Position numbers and translations under genes: made by a program
Notes under the pieces: model-generated
Seen by the model: the letters and a program-made list of their open reading frames with translations, nothing else
Told to the model about the DNA's origin: nothing
Database searches by the model: none
Assembly (NCBI RefSeq): GCF_004664715.2
Contig: NC_051086.1
Coordinates: 74,179,486-74,243,485 of the forward strand
Source of the DNA: Peromyscus leucopus
Taxonomy: Eukaryota; Chordata; Mammalia; Rodentia; Cricetidae
Direction: 5' to 3'
DNA: 64,000 bases
Part shown: piece after piece, positions 36,864 through 47,412 of the stretch
Layout of the letters: each line of letters opens with the position of its first letter
Numbering within the stretch: position 1 is the first letter of the stretch

Positions 36864-39800
36864 GTAGGGAGGCAGGAGGTGCAGGGTGCAGCGTCCTGCG
36901 CCATCACCCTGCGGGGCCCAGGGATGGGGAGAGCCAGGTGACCTGCCAGGGGTCCCTTCGGCTCCAGACCGGGACAGGCGTGCTCAAGGTCACAGTTCCG
37001 GTGATGATGCAGCGTGTGTACCACGCCTCAAGAAGGAGGGAGCTTCCAGGCGTTCTGTGAAGTGCAGGGATAGGGTCCTCGTGGGGCTGTTAGATACCTG
37101 GAGACTCCACGGGACACCCCGTCCCTCCAAAAAAAAAAAAAAAAAAAAAAAAAGGATTATCCAACCTAAAATGCCAGTCGTACTGAGACCTACAGATAGG
37201 AAGTCATTGACACTCCTGCGTGTGTATGTTCACATGCTTTCAAGTCAGGCAAGGCTAGGTTAACGTTACCTTTTTAAAAAAGTAACCTTAAAATAAAGTT
37301 CCATGTTTGACACTGGTTAGTCCGGAAGAATGCCCTGGTACTGTGGAATCACCAAGTTTTAGAGCAAGAAATAAGGAAGTAAATATAGGAAGCCAGTTTA
37401 TGAGCCAATTAAAATGTAACCCAGCCAAACTATGATTGCCTTGGTTAGTAGGAGATCTAGGCTTGAGCCCAGGACATCATTTTAATGACTGTTTTTTACC
37501 TGTTTGTCTGTTTTAGTTTAAGCACCTAACTTGAGAAACTTCAATAATATATGTTCCAAAAATTTATAAGGGGCTGATAATTAAGAACACTTAAATTGCT
37601 TTTTATTCAACTGACTTAAATTCTTTTGGGAAAAATAGTTCGTCTTAAAATTCAATCTCTTAAACATAAGTGTACACTTACCTGTGAAATAAGGTCAGGT
37701 ACTTGCCCTGTGATTTATCTTTTAGGCTTAAAATGTAATTTGGCAATGTTGAGAGAAATTGAATGAAGCTAAGTAACTTGTGTAACAAGCGAAAGATAGT
37801 AAAATAGTAATACCGTAGTTTTAAGAGTCTTCCATTAGCCTAAAATTGGCTTTCTGTTTTCCTAGTGTAGGAAACGTAAATTATCTGGAAATCAGAATTT
37901 TGTTAACCTCAAGCAGCAGAAGAATGTCTTAGAAGTAGCATCACCCCCACATCTGATAAGGAAATCATAGCAATGAGGAAATGTCAAACAAAAATTACTG
38001 GTACTTTATGGTAGTTGACTGGGTAACCAAAAATAAAAAACTAAAAATGGGTCAGGTACTCATTAACTGGATAAAAGATCTGTATGTATGTGGAGAATTA
38101 CAGGTAAGTGTCAGAAAAATCATTGATCCACACACATGGGGAAACATTTGCAATGCCCAAGGAAAGCAGAATATAAAAATAAAACTATGAACTGATTTCA
38201 ACCATAAAAGCTATAATACAGAAAAAGATAAATACATGGATAGTTCTTGTTTTAATTAAAATGACCAGGTTTAGGTAAATTTTTTTTTCAGTGAATAATT
38301 GGTTATGTAAAATACTTGCTTTATACTCAGTAATAATAGCTTGTCTTCAAAATCTGCTTTTTTAAAATGACTTGCTGAAAAAATAGGAATCACCTTAACA
38401 AATATAGGCAAACCATTGACACAATTAAAGGAAATGATCAGGGGGAGTATACAGTTTGGCTCAAAGTAGAACATTCAGTTGTATTTCAAATTTTACTTTT
38501 GTCCAGGAAATAAATGAAGATCTTAAAACTGTTGCTTAACGTATCCAGTGTCTTGTTTTAGACTACGGGACTTGGAGGATCAGCAGTGGCTGGGCACTCC
38601 TCAGACCAGATTGAAAACATGGTGCCTGTTAAGGATCGAATCATTAAGATCACCTTCAATGCCGATGTGCATGCCAGTCTCCAGTGGAACTTCAGACCTC
38701 AGCAGACTGAGATATATGTAAGTGACTAATGGAGTCATCTGTTAACCCATCTGTGCTAAAGTGTTACACCCTTCTAAACTCACTGTAAAATGCTAGTACA
38801 CCCCATGAGTAATTACACTTGATAATATTCATGAGATATAATTCATGAAATGGAATTCCTCAAGGAATATGTTAGTACTTTGAAATGTTTGCTTTTTGAT
38901 AGTACCTTACATTTAAATGGAACTGTGACATGTGGGGTTTCTGTGACAGTCTCACCCTGTAGCTCAGGCCAACCTCAAACTCATGATCCTCCTACCTCAG
39001 TTTAGCCTTGCTTGCTATTCTTGTTGATTTCTCAGTACATTAACCTCTGTTTAAACAAAGGTTTTATTCGTCAATTTGACTTTGATTGTGAACTTATTGT
39101 AAATAGATTTAAGGTTAGTTTAACATTGATATCCTCTTAAAAATATTCAACCATGGCATTAAGATCTAATGAATTAGAGGTATAGAGGCATGTGTTAATG
39201 TATGGTGTTGGCTATATTTTAACTTTTAATCAACTTAAAATAATGTCATGTATCGGGGACTATGAGGGTCCAGCCCCTCGATAGTCCCCTCCCAGGGTCC
39301 GGGAAGAATCTACAACCAGCTGATAATTAATCTTTGATGAAATGAAATGAATCTATGTACACAAAACTCCTTAGTCCATATACTTTATTATTCTGTGACA
39401 GTTATAAGCTTATATTCTGCTCTCATATTTAGATCATCTTTAGCCTGATTTCTCTCTTCACTTGTCTGCGATCCCCTCTAAGTTCTATCTTAATTCCTTC
39501 ATCTAGTTCTGCCCCTTCTAGGTTCTCATCCATCTTGTTCCTTCCCATATCATCTCCTGTCCCGTCTCCTCCTCTCTCATCTGGCTCTTCCTCATCTTCC
39601 ATCTCGTTCCTCTAGTACTCTACTGTAGCCCTTCAATCTACTTCTTCCCCATCTCAGTTTGTTCCTCTCAAGTTCTTACCCATCTAGTTCTTCCATTCTC
39701 TTCTCTCTTCTCCCTGCCTCCTGGAAGTCTCGGAATATAAAGGGAGAGTCCGAGCTAAATTGTGTAAAGCTATTAACGTCCACCTCTCCTAGGCGGTGTC

Positions 39801-42296
39801 CCCTTGTGGAATTTACCATAAGTCAGGAGACTTGCATGTGGGCTGTTACCATTGTTAGTCCACCTGGGACTAACAATGGGTGCCCACCTGGGTGGTGTTT
39901 CCTGTAGTCCTTGAAAATGGCCAAGGGAGATAGATAATCTGAATCCAGAGAAAGCCTTTCCTGAGGCTGTTCTCCAAATACCTGGAATGTGTATGTCCAG
40001 AGAGTGATCAGTCTACACTGTTAGTCCTTCTTAGGGGAAAGTCAATTGGAAAAACTATGAAGGCACGCATGATTTTCATAACAGAAGACAGCTGATATAT
40101 AACAAGCCAAGTAACACCAAAAACTCCTTGGGATTTGGCTTCCTCTGGAGGAATTCCATGATCCCTCCAGGTAGTGACTTTGCCATAACCAGCTGAGTTC
40201 TTATGATATATTCCTGCGGCCGGCAGCAGTCATGTGTTTCTAATCATGTGATTAAAAGTTGACTAAATTCTTTGGTCATTAATGTTGAGTTTAGCAGTGC
40301 CTAATCATGTTATATAGCTTTCCTAACTTTTACTATGGTATAAGTGATAATAGAAAAAATGTGGAGACTCATTGGTCATAATAAGTAATTTAATGGTTTA
40401 TCAGAAGTATTTCTGTGTTGTCAAAGAGAAAAAATATAATTTTGGGAGGAGGAGAAAGTACTGAGGTATGAACCAAGGGTCTTGTATGTGCTGGGGAAGC
40501 AGTCTACCACTGAGCTAAACACCCGAACTAAGAAAAAATTTTAAAGATGTGAAGTAATTATTTCAATAGTAACAGTAGTTCTAGTTATATTATACTCCAG
40601 TATCATTGTATCAAAAATGCTTCTAGATTTTTACTCATTGTAGTCCTGGGAAGATTTGAGGTGAATGTTTTTTAACTGTAGATTAACCTCAAAAGTCTTA
40701 ATTTCAAATGTTATTATTAACAAACCTTTATAAAACATAGTGCTTGCCCAGTTTACTAAACATCACTTAATTTTCATTAAGGATTTTGTAGGTTATGATT
40801 TTGAATAGTGGTACAAATTGCATGGCAGTAAACAGGGTGATGGCGAATTGGTACAGATGACAGAATGTCCAATGGAAATTTTTTACTGCCTTTGTTGCTA
40901 TTTTTAATTTCTCAAAGTATTAATTCCTTTTAGTTTAACAGATTTTGTTCAGTCAGTTTTACACTGGTTGTAAATTTAAGTTATTTAGAATTGAGGTAAG
41001 TTTAACATTGGCATCCTTTAAAAAATGGCAATCATGACATTCATGTTTAACTGTTATAAAGTAGTTGGGCTTGAGCTGTGGTTTGCCTGGCTTGTCCTTG
41101 GACACATTTTAAGTAATGGTAGATTATTTCTTGAAGACATCAGACAACCAAATGGGATATTCATAACTAATTCGTTACTGACATAAGCAAATGCAATCTG
41201 AAACTAAGATAGGCTTGTGGCAGTATTCACAGTACATTGGTTTAGGTAGTATGGCTCAATGAATAGGAAAATAATATGACTTTTAATTTAGCAGAGGGAA
41301 ATAATAGTAGCAACTATATTGTGTATTTATTGAAACAGGTGGTACCAGGAGAGACTGCACTGGCATTTTATAAAGCTAAGAATCCTACTGACAAACCAGT
41401 AATTGGAATTTCTACATATAATGTTGTACCATTTGAAGCTGGACAGTATTTCAATAAAATACAGGTAAACTGAATAAACTTTATGATAAAAGTATATGAA
41501 ACTGCTTAATATGAATTAAATGCTTTTAATTTCTAAAAATTCATTTTCTGGCTGGGTCTTGTCTGTAATCCTAGTACTCAGTAGGCTGAGGTGGGAGCAG
41601 TGCCATGAGGTAGAATCTAGCCTGCATATGGATATGCAGTGGGTTCTAAGCCAGGCTGGGCTACAGTGTGAAACCCTGTTTCGGGGGGGGGGGGGAGCCT
41701 AGATCAATCAATACTTCTTCTAAACATAAAGCTATTTTTTAAATCTTCATGCTTACACCATCTAGCTGGAGAGCGAAGCCAAATCTGTGTTTGCTCCTTT
41801 TGTTTGTTTGAGACAGGGTCTATGTATCCTGGCTGTCCTGTAGCTCTGTAGACCAGGATGACTCAAACTCAGAGATCCACCTGACTCTGCCTTCCAAGTG
41901 GTAGGATCAAAGGGCTGTACTACTACACCTGGCTACTGTATTTGCTTCTAGGATTAGAATTAAATTGTTTCCTATCCCTTAAAGCAAACTCAGTCTATGA
42001 TGACAAGATGCTGCTATCCTATGATGGCGCTTAAAGACAGGAAATGAACATTGGTTTGTGTTAAGTAATAGAGCAGGAGTGTTACTAACCAAGTGTCTTT
42101 CTGTAATTTGTAGTGCTTCTGTTTTGAAGAACAAAGGCTTAATCCACAAGAAGAAGTAGATATGCCAGTGTTTTTCTACATTGATCCCGAATTTGCAGAA
42201 GATCCAAGAATGGTGAATGTCGATCTCATCACTCTTTCTTATACTTTTTTTGAAGCAAAGGAAGGGCACACGTTGCCAGTTCCAGGCTATAATTGA
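36507..42296 (+). CDS. COX11: COX11, cytochrome c oxidase copper chaperone (complete, 4 exons)
   Basis: The joined exons encode 273 aa (119+52+42+60), close to the human 276. COX11 is anchored in the mitochondrial inner membrane and delivers copper to the CuB site of cytochrome c oxidase subunit 1. Residues 1-90 form an Arg/Trp-rich N-terminus consistent with a mitochondrial targeting presequence. Residues 93-112 ([20 protein letters not shown]) are the single membrane segment, and YRLYC follows with conserved Cys118. The Ig-like copper domain contains CFCFEEQ (Cys214 and Cys216, the copper-binding pair) at the start of exon 4 and ends PVPGYN. The start at 36507 is chosen because it gives the conserved MGGLW N-terminus; the frame is open upstream by chance. 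All splice sites are canonical and all intron phases are 0. No defect is seen. Confidence 0.97.
38562..38717 (+). CDS. COX11: COX11 exon 2
   Basis: Residues 120-171, starting [16 protein letters not shown] and including [12 protein letters not shown] and [13 protein letters not shown]. Acceptor TTGTTTTAG, donor GTAAGT. Confidence 0.97.
39251..40228 (-). mobile_element. Long (978 bp) LTR in COX11 intron 2, antisense
   Basis: Flanked by the perfect 6-bp duplication GTCATG (39245-39250 and 40229-40234). On the minus strand it begins TGCTGCCGGCCGCAGG and ends GGGGACTATCGAGGGG...CCCCGATA, so the final CA has mutated to TA. The middle (about 39470-39720) is a CT-rich imperfect repeat. The size and duplication length fit a class II ERV solo LTR. 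COX11 intron 2 (38718-41338) holds otherwise only a B1 fragment (about 38930-39010) and an ID-like fragment (about 40475-40535). Confidence 0.8.
41339..41464 (+). CDS. COX11: COX11 exon 3
   Basis: Residues 172-213, [20 protein letters not shown] and following, ending QYFNKIQ. Acceptor TTGAAACAG is weak in pyrimidines but correctly placed. Donor GTAAAC. Confidence 0.96.
41545..41695 (+). mobile_element. B1-like SINE, diverged
   Basis: CTGGGTCTTGTCTGTAATCC head and GTGTGAAACCCTGTTTC before a G-run. It lies within COX11 intron 3. Confidence 0.55.
41800..41936 (-). mobile_element. B1 SINE, old, antisense
   Basis: TTTGAGACAGGGTCTATGTA to CTACTACACCTGGCT. It lies within COX11 intron 3. Confidence 0.75.
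41986..42105. repeat. Direct repeat, copy A, upstream of COX11 exon 4
   Basis: AAACTCAGTCTATGATGACAAG through ATGCTGCTATCCTATGATGG and TTAAGTAATAGAGCAGGAGT aligns with 42472-42600 with scattered differences. It adjoins the exon 4 acceptor. Confidence 0.75.
42114..42296 (+). CDS. COX11: COX11 exon 4 and stop codon
   Basis: Residues 214-273 and TGA. It starts with the [20 protein letters not shown] copper-binding segment. Acceptor CTGTAATTTGTAG. Confidence 0.97.
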   Translation, partial: CFCFEEQRLNPQEEVDMPVFFYIDPEFAEDPRMVNVDLITLSYTFFEAKEGHTLPVPGYN

Positions 42297-42471
42297 AGTA
42301 GCTTCCAAGACCTGCTTCAGATTTGTGATTTTTGGAAAATCATGTATTGTACTTTCTCAGAAGAGAAATATATATTGAAGAGTAATGTATATTGAAACCT
42401 TGTATTTTAAATGTTCTATTTCTTTCTTTCCAACTTCATTTATCTCATTTAAGACTGAGAGAATAGGTTCA

Positions 42472-42600
42472 AAACTCAGTCTGTAATGAAAATATGCTGC
42501 TATCTTATGATGGTACTTAAGGGCAGGGAGGTACTTACGGGCTCTGTTTTAAGTAATAAGAGAAGGAATATTACCCACTAAGCCTCTGAAAAAATATATC
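42472..42600. repeat. Direct repeat, copy B, downstream of COX11 exon 4
   Basis: AAAACTCAGTCTGTAATG, ATGCTGCTATCTTATGATGG and TTTTAAGTAATAAGAG match copy A, 486 bp downstream. The exon itself is not repeated. Confidence 0.75.
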
Positions 42601-43210
42601 CAGTGTACCACATGTGTGACTTTTAAAAACAGCATGAAGGGCCAGGGAGATGAATCACTAGTTAAATTATTTGCCCCATAGGCCCAACAACTTGAGTTCC
42701 GGTTCCTGGAACCAGCCTTAAAAGAGTGAATGCAGTAGCTCACATCTGTAATCCCAGAGTCCTTATAGTGAGATGGGAGGTTGAGCCAGGAAAATCTCCT
42801 TGCCTTTATATGCATGCTGTAGCTGCCCACACACATACACCAACTGCTTTAGTAGTTCAGTTTAATTCTGTAGTTGCCTTCACACTTTTAACAATGCATC
42901 TGAAAACTTAGAAAATGTGCACAAGTGGTTTGTTTTAGTTCGTAGAACTTATCACTAAGCAAGGTGGCTGCTATTTTCCTTCATTATAAACTGACACTAT
43001 TTAAAAATGGTTTTATCTTGTGAGTATGCAGGGAAAGCGATGGCCCCATGCTGCAGCACACATATGCTGGTCAGCGGACTCGCTGTGGGAGACGGCTCTC
43101 TTTCACCATGGGGCTTCTCAGGAATCAAGGTTGTCAGACAAGGCAGCAAATGCCTTACCTGCTGAGCTGTTTTTGGCCGAACTGATAGTTTAAAAAACTT
43201 AAAGTGGAAG

Positions 43211-43593
43211 TGTAGCTAGAGTTTTCCTGTCTTGCCCACAGTCAGGACAAATCTTTGTCACCTGCCAGTCCCACAGCCATTCACCCAACCAAGTAAACAC
43301 AGAGACTTATATTGCTTACAAACTGTATGGCCATGGCAGGCTTCTTGCTAACTGTTCTTATAGCTTAAATTAATCCATTTCCGTAAATCTGTACCTTGCC
43401 ACGTGGCTCGTGGTTTACCGGCATCTTCACATGCTGCTTGTCATGGTGGCGACTGGCAGTGTCTCCCTTTCCCTTCCTGTTCCCTTAATTCTCTCTGTTA
43501 GTTCCGCCTATACTTCCTGCCTAGCCACTGGCCAATCAGTGTTTTATTTATTGACCAATCAGAGTAATTTGACATACAGACCATCCCACAGCA
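43211..43593 (-). mobile_element. Solo LTR, class II ERV type, antisense
   Basis: A 383-bp element flanked by TGGAAG (43205-43210 and 43594-43599). On the minus strand it runs TGCTGTGGGATGG...CTAGCTACA and includes an AATAAA signal (reverse of TTTATT near 43544). It resembles the decayed copy at 7060-7468. Confidence 0.85.
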
Positions 43594-44777
43594 TGGAAGA
43601 GGAATCACTCAGCTCTAACAGCTTGCTCCCAGTTTGCATTCTTAATTCAAAGGTGGCTTTTTCTGTTAAGATTGAGGGCTATTTTATTCAAAGTATTGTG
43701 ACTTGGAAATGATGGTATAATGATCTAACAGAATTATACCTGCTAGTCTATGCTAGCATTTATTGTTAAAATTGCAAGTTCATTAATGTATGATGTAAGG
43801 ATGAAATTGTGAAGACTTACTGACATAAAAGCTCCTTGAAGTAAAAAACAACAAAAAAAACCAAACCTCTCACAAATTAATAGTAATTTAATTTTAAGTG
43901 AATGATACACAGTTTTGTTTTCCAGTAGTATTTATTTCAAATCAAAATGTAAATTATAGTAAAAGTCAAGAATGTTTATCTTTATAAAGGCCACCTGATG
44001 CAGTGGCCTGCTCAGGCACTTGAAATATAATTAAACGAGTCATCAAGTTTAAACCAAAGTGTCATTTATAAACAAGTGCAAACTGACTTCTACATTCAAA
44101 TTCAGTTAAATGAAGGCACTCATTTTCTTCCTTACTTCCTGTCCCATCTGTTCACAATGTTTCGTAGTAGGACAATCTTCAAGTACCCTTGTAGGTCTGT
44201 GATGATTTCTATTGGCAGGAATGCCTCCGCAGCGTAAGAGTCTATAATTTAACCAGTTGGCCTAGTACCAGGCCGTTTTCCTTCTGCTGAAGGTGTAATG
44301 GTTATAGCCAGTTTCTCCTGAAATGCTGAGCCACTGTCAGGAACAGCAGTGTTAGATGGAAAATGTTAACTATTCTGTTGAAGCTTCATCACAGCAGAGA
44401 AGTGGTCCACTGTGGCTTTCCCTGTTGGCAGGTCTTTCATGCCTTAGTTGAGAGAGGACTACTTTAGAGAGTTGGCTCTTTGTGCTGCTAATGAGCTGAT
44501 CAGGCATCTGGAATAAAGGGAAGACATTGGCCCATTTCCTGCACTCCCTGAAAGACTTGAAAGCCACACAATTAAGCAGAGGAAAGGTTGAAATGCACTT
44601 CTTCCATGGTTGGAGTTGTGAAGGGGATAAAAAGTGAACAGGTCAATGGAGACCAGGCATTCGGTAGTGTATAAACAGGATACCTGGTGCAGGAGCACTA
44701 ATGGGTTCTGTTCATACAACTAACAGGTATGGACTGCACACTGAAGCCATAAGAGTTGTATTAAAATGACAAGAAAT

Positions 44778-44783
44778 TTTATT
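44778..44783 (-). promoter_or_regulatory. TOM1L1: Candidate TOM1L1 polyadenylation signal
   Basis: AATAAA on the minus strand, about 280 nt after the TOM1L1 stop codon, followed by T/GT-rich sequence. A second one lies at 43931-43936. Confidence 0.5.
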
Positions 44784-45063
44784 GATCATCTGTTTTGTTA
44801 GTACTAATACTTATATACCCAAAACCAACTTTTATATATCTGTGTCTCATTTGTAGCTGATATGATCATGGAGATTATATGTCATTAATGAACACTGGTC
44901 AGTGTTGAATAATTCAGAGGAACTTGGTATTGTATCAAAATAAGTGTCAGACTTAAATGGTGCTTATAGAATTTAATGCAAAATGTGATAATTCCACTTA
45001 ATTATATGGAATGTAAGTTGCATAAACTGGTGTTTTGTTTTGTTTGTTTTTGTTTTTTTTACC

Positions 45064-45127
45064 TTAGCAGTCACTATGATTTTGAGCTCCTTTGTGGTGA
45101 TAAGCATCAATTTCTTCATAAACAGCT
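45064..45127 (-). CDS. TOM1L1: TOM1L1 last coding exon
   Basis: A 64-bp coding part after acceptor TTTGTTTCAG. Its first base completes a Glu codon, then it encodes AVYEEIDAYHHKGAQNHSDC and TAA. YEEI is the high-affinity Src-family SH2 ligand by which TOM1L1 (Srcasm) binds and activates Src kinases, and it is intact here. The human C-terminus has the same EAIYEEIDA layout. Confidence 0.93.
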
Positions 45128-47233
45128 CTGAAACAAAGCCACCAAGGCAGAAGAATTACACATCAGTTTCAAAGTACTATATTACCACCACCAGAACTAA
45201 AAATACAGGCCGTTGGGGTTTGGGGGTGTTAGGAATCTTAAGTGAATACAAAGAAAGATCTTTATCCTTGAGTTTATTCTAACACACAACATCTAATGTT
45301 AGAGTTCTTTCCCATGCCTTTTAAAGGCCAATTTAGTTTTACTTTTGATTTAAAGGAAAACTATGGTTCAAATTTGGGCAGTTTGACTTTTTTACTTAAA
45401 AAAAAAATCTAGTTTTAAAATATTTTCAAAATATGAATGGTGTGCTTTATTTTAACATTGTATTATAGTCTAGACTTGGGAGAAGTCTTTAGCTTGTGTT
45501 GGTCATTGTTGTACTTTTAATAAATTATAATTTTTAATAATTTCCCTCAGTTTTTTATATGTATCTTTATAGCTCAAAAATATCTGTATCCAAAGGTAGC
45601 ATTCATATATAGAATATAACAAAACACAGCTGTGAGAAATCTCCCAAAATAACAGCACTATGAAATAAACTAAAGTGACAAACTTCATAAATTACCATGT
45701 TTCTAAAAATTCTAGACTTTGATTTTACCTTTTATCCTCTTTCAACCACTGATCTCAGTATCTCTCAGGAAGAAGCCTCATGTCTTAATAACTTCCTCAT
45801 CATAATATGGAAACTTCACTGTCCTTTTTCAATCCTTTCATTTTATATTCATGTGCATTGCCCTTTGCTTCCATGGACCTGTCAACCTGTCTTCTCACAC
45901 ACCTCTTCAGCAAATGCCCCCTTTTCCAAATCTTCAGCTTCTCCCTCTATACTAGATTCTAACCCTCTGTGGCTCTACTTTTTATACCTGTGCAGTCTCT
46001 TAGCACATAACTACTAGAACCTACCTCTATAATACTCTAGTTCCCAAGCCATGCCCATCATCTCTTTACACTTAAGTTCTTAAAAGATATTTGTATGTAT
46101 TTTCACTCTTAATTTTTAACATTGAAATGTGGCTTCTGTCCCCAGTTCACTAAAATAGCTTTTAATAAAACCTACTATTTCCAGTAACTGAGTCCAACAT
46201 CTAGTTTTCAGTTCTTGACCTGGTTGTACTTTGAGTAGTGTTCATAGCTGTGTGCAGGTTAAACTTCCACACCCGGCACTAGGTTCCCTATTACTTTCTT
46301 CATTATCTGTGTTGGCATTTCCAGTTCATTGAATGTGCTAAAGCTTTCTACTGGGTTTCTATCCAAGTTATTTTGTAGATTGGACAAAAGTTAACAATGC
46401 TGTCTCCTATGGTTCCTCTATTCATTTACATTAGTTCTTCCTATCATATACACTCTAGTTACTGTATCCTTTCATACTGTTGACACATCTATTTGCTTGC
46501 CAGTTTGTTTAGCTTGCTTGTCAACATTACATTTAATGTTTATAAGAACATAGAGCTTGTCTTGTTCAAAATTAGGTAACAGTCATTCCCTTTGGTATAC
46601 ACAAAATGTTCAAGAGAATTGTGTGTATTCTGAAGATATATATTTATATATGACAAAAAATGTTGACCTGGGATTCCTGGCCAACCAGTGATGTGAAAAT
46701 TCCAGAACTTCTAAGAGTCTCAGCTTGTTCTTAGAAGTTCCTGGATTTCATGAGACCTTCAGTGGAACTGAGGCTTTAAGTCTCTAGAAAGTAAGAACCA
46801 CAGTGGTAAAGAGTTCCAGGGTTTTTCTTCTCCAGCTCCCCTACTGCCCATTTCTCCTATGGTACCTAGGACACACATACCTACTTAAAGCAGTTAGTTA
46901 ATCTAAATATGCTCAGGAACCTGACATAACTGGACATGGAATTTAAATACCAGTTTCTTTAACTACATAACTATATATGTTCAATGACAGATACTTTATC
47001 TAAAGCTTGGCCAAGAGAAATTCCATCATCCTGAGTTAGTAAAAGTTCCTAGCAGTTGGGTGTGGTGGTGCATACTTATAATCCCAGCACTCAGGTCAGG
47101 GTAGGAAGGTCTCCTGAGTCCATTACTGTTTATTAATTAATAAATGATGGCAAAATGGCTTTCTACTCATAGGGCTTAAATAAGGGAACAATATATCAAA
47201 TGCTTACATGTGCCAGGATACTGGCTGAAAAAA

Positions 47234-47392
47234 AGTAAAAAGCACCAAGGCAAAACATAGATGAAAAGAAACAGGTTAAAATAAGTTATACGAGCTAGTG
47301 GGACAAGCCTAAATTAAGGCCGAGCATTCATAACTAATAATAAGAATCTGTGTCATGATTTAGGGACTGGTAGCACAAGAAAGCCTGCTACA
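47234..47392 (+). mobile_element. Truncated 5-prime LTR of a class II ERV
   Basis: Aligns with the end of the 3-prime LTR (49945-50104): AAAAGCACCAAGGCAAAACA versus AAAAGCCCTGAAGCAAAATG, and both end CCTGCTACA. The 5-prime part of this LTR is missing. Confidence 0.8.
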
Positions 47393-47394
47393 TT

Positions 47395-47412
47395 TGGCAC
47401 CCAGTGCAGGGC
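47395..47412 (+). other. Degenerate ERV primer-binding site
   Basis: TGGCACCCAGTGCAGGGC begins two bases after the LTR CA end. It resembles the tRNA-Lys type site used by betaretrovirus-like ERVs, with several substitutions. The tRNA assignment is an inference. Confidence 0.6.

Larger units (their letters stand above)
35980..36950. promoter_or_regulatory. CpG island with bidirectional COX11/STXBP4 promoter
   Basis: The only strongly GC- and CpG-rich block in the window. It covers COX11 exon 1 and the presumed STXBP4 exon 1. Only 157 bp separate the STXBP4 donor (36349) from the COX11 start codon (36507), and no TATA box is seen. A long plus-strand open frame upstream of the COX11 ATG (from 35988) is explained by GC content. 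Confidence 0.75.
42297..45063. other. Convergent 3-prime region of COX11 and TOM1L1
   Basis: Contains the 3-prime UTRs of both genes, with boundaries unresolved. No AATAAA lies close to the COX11 stop; plus-strand candidates are ATTAAA at 44030-44035 and AATAAA near 44512. It also holds the duplicated segment 42472-42600, B3/B4-like SINE sequence (about 42640-42830 and 43015-43180) and an LTR. The stretch 44100-44720 is not a repeat I recognise. Confidence 0.6.

Noticed and set aside
44100..44720. Possible processed pseudogene between COX11 and TOM1L1
   Set aside because: Some minus-strand stretches look protein-like, but frames are broken and I could not match them to a family. It may simply be 3-prime UTR.
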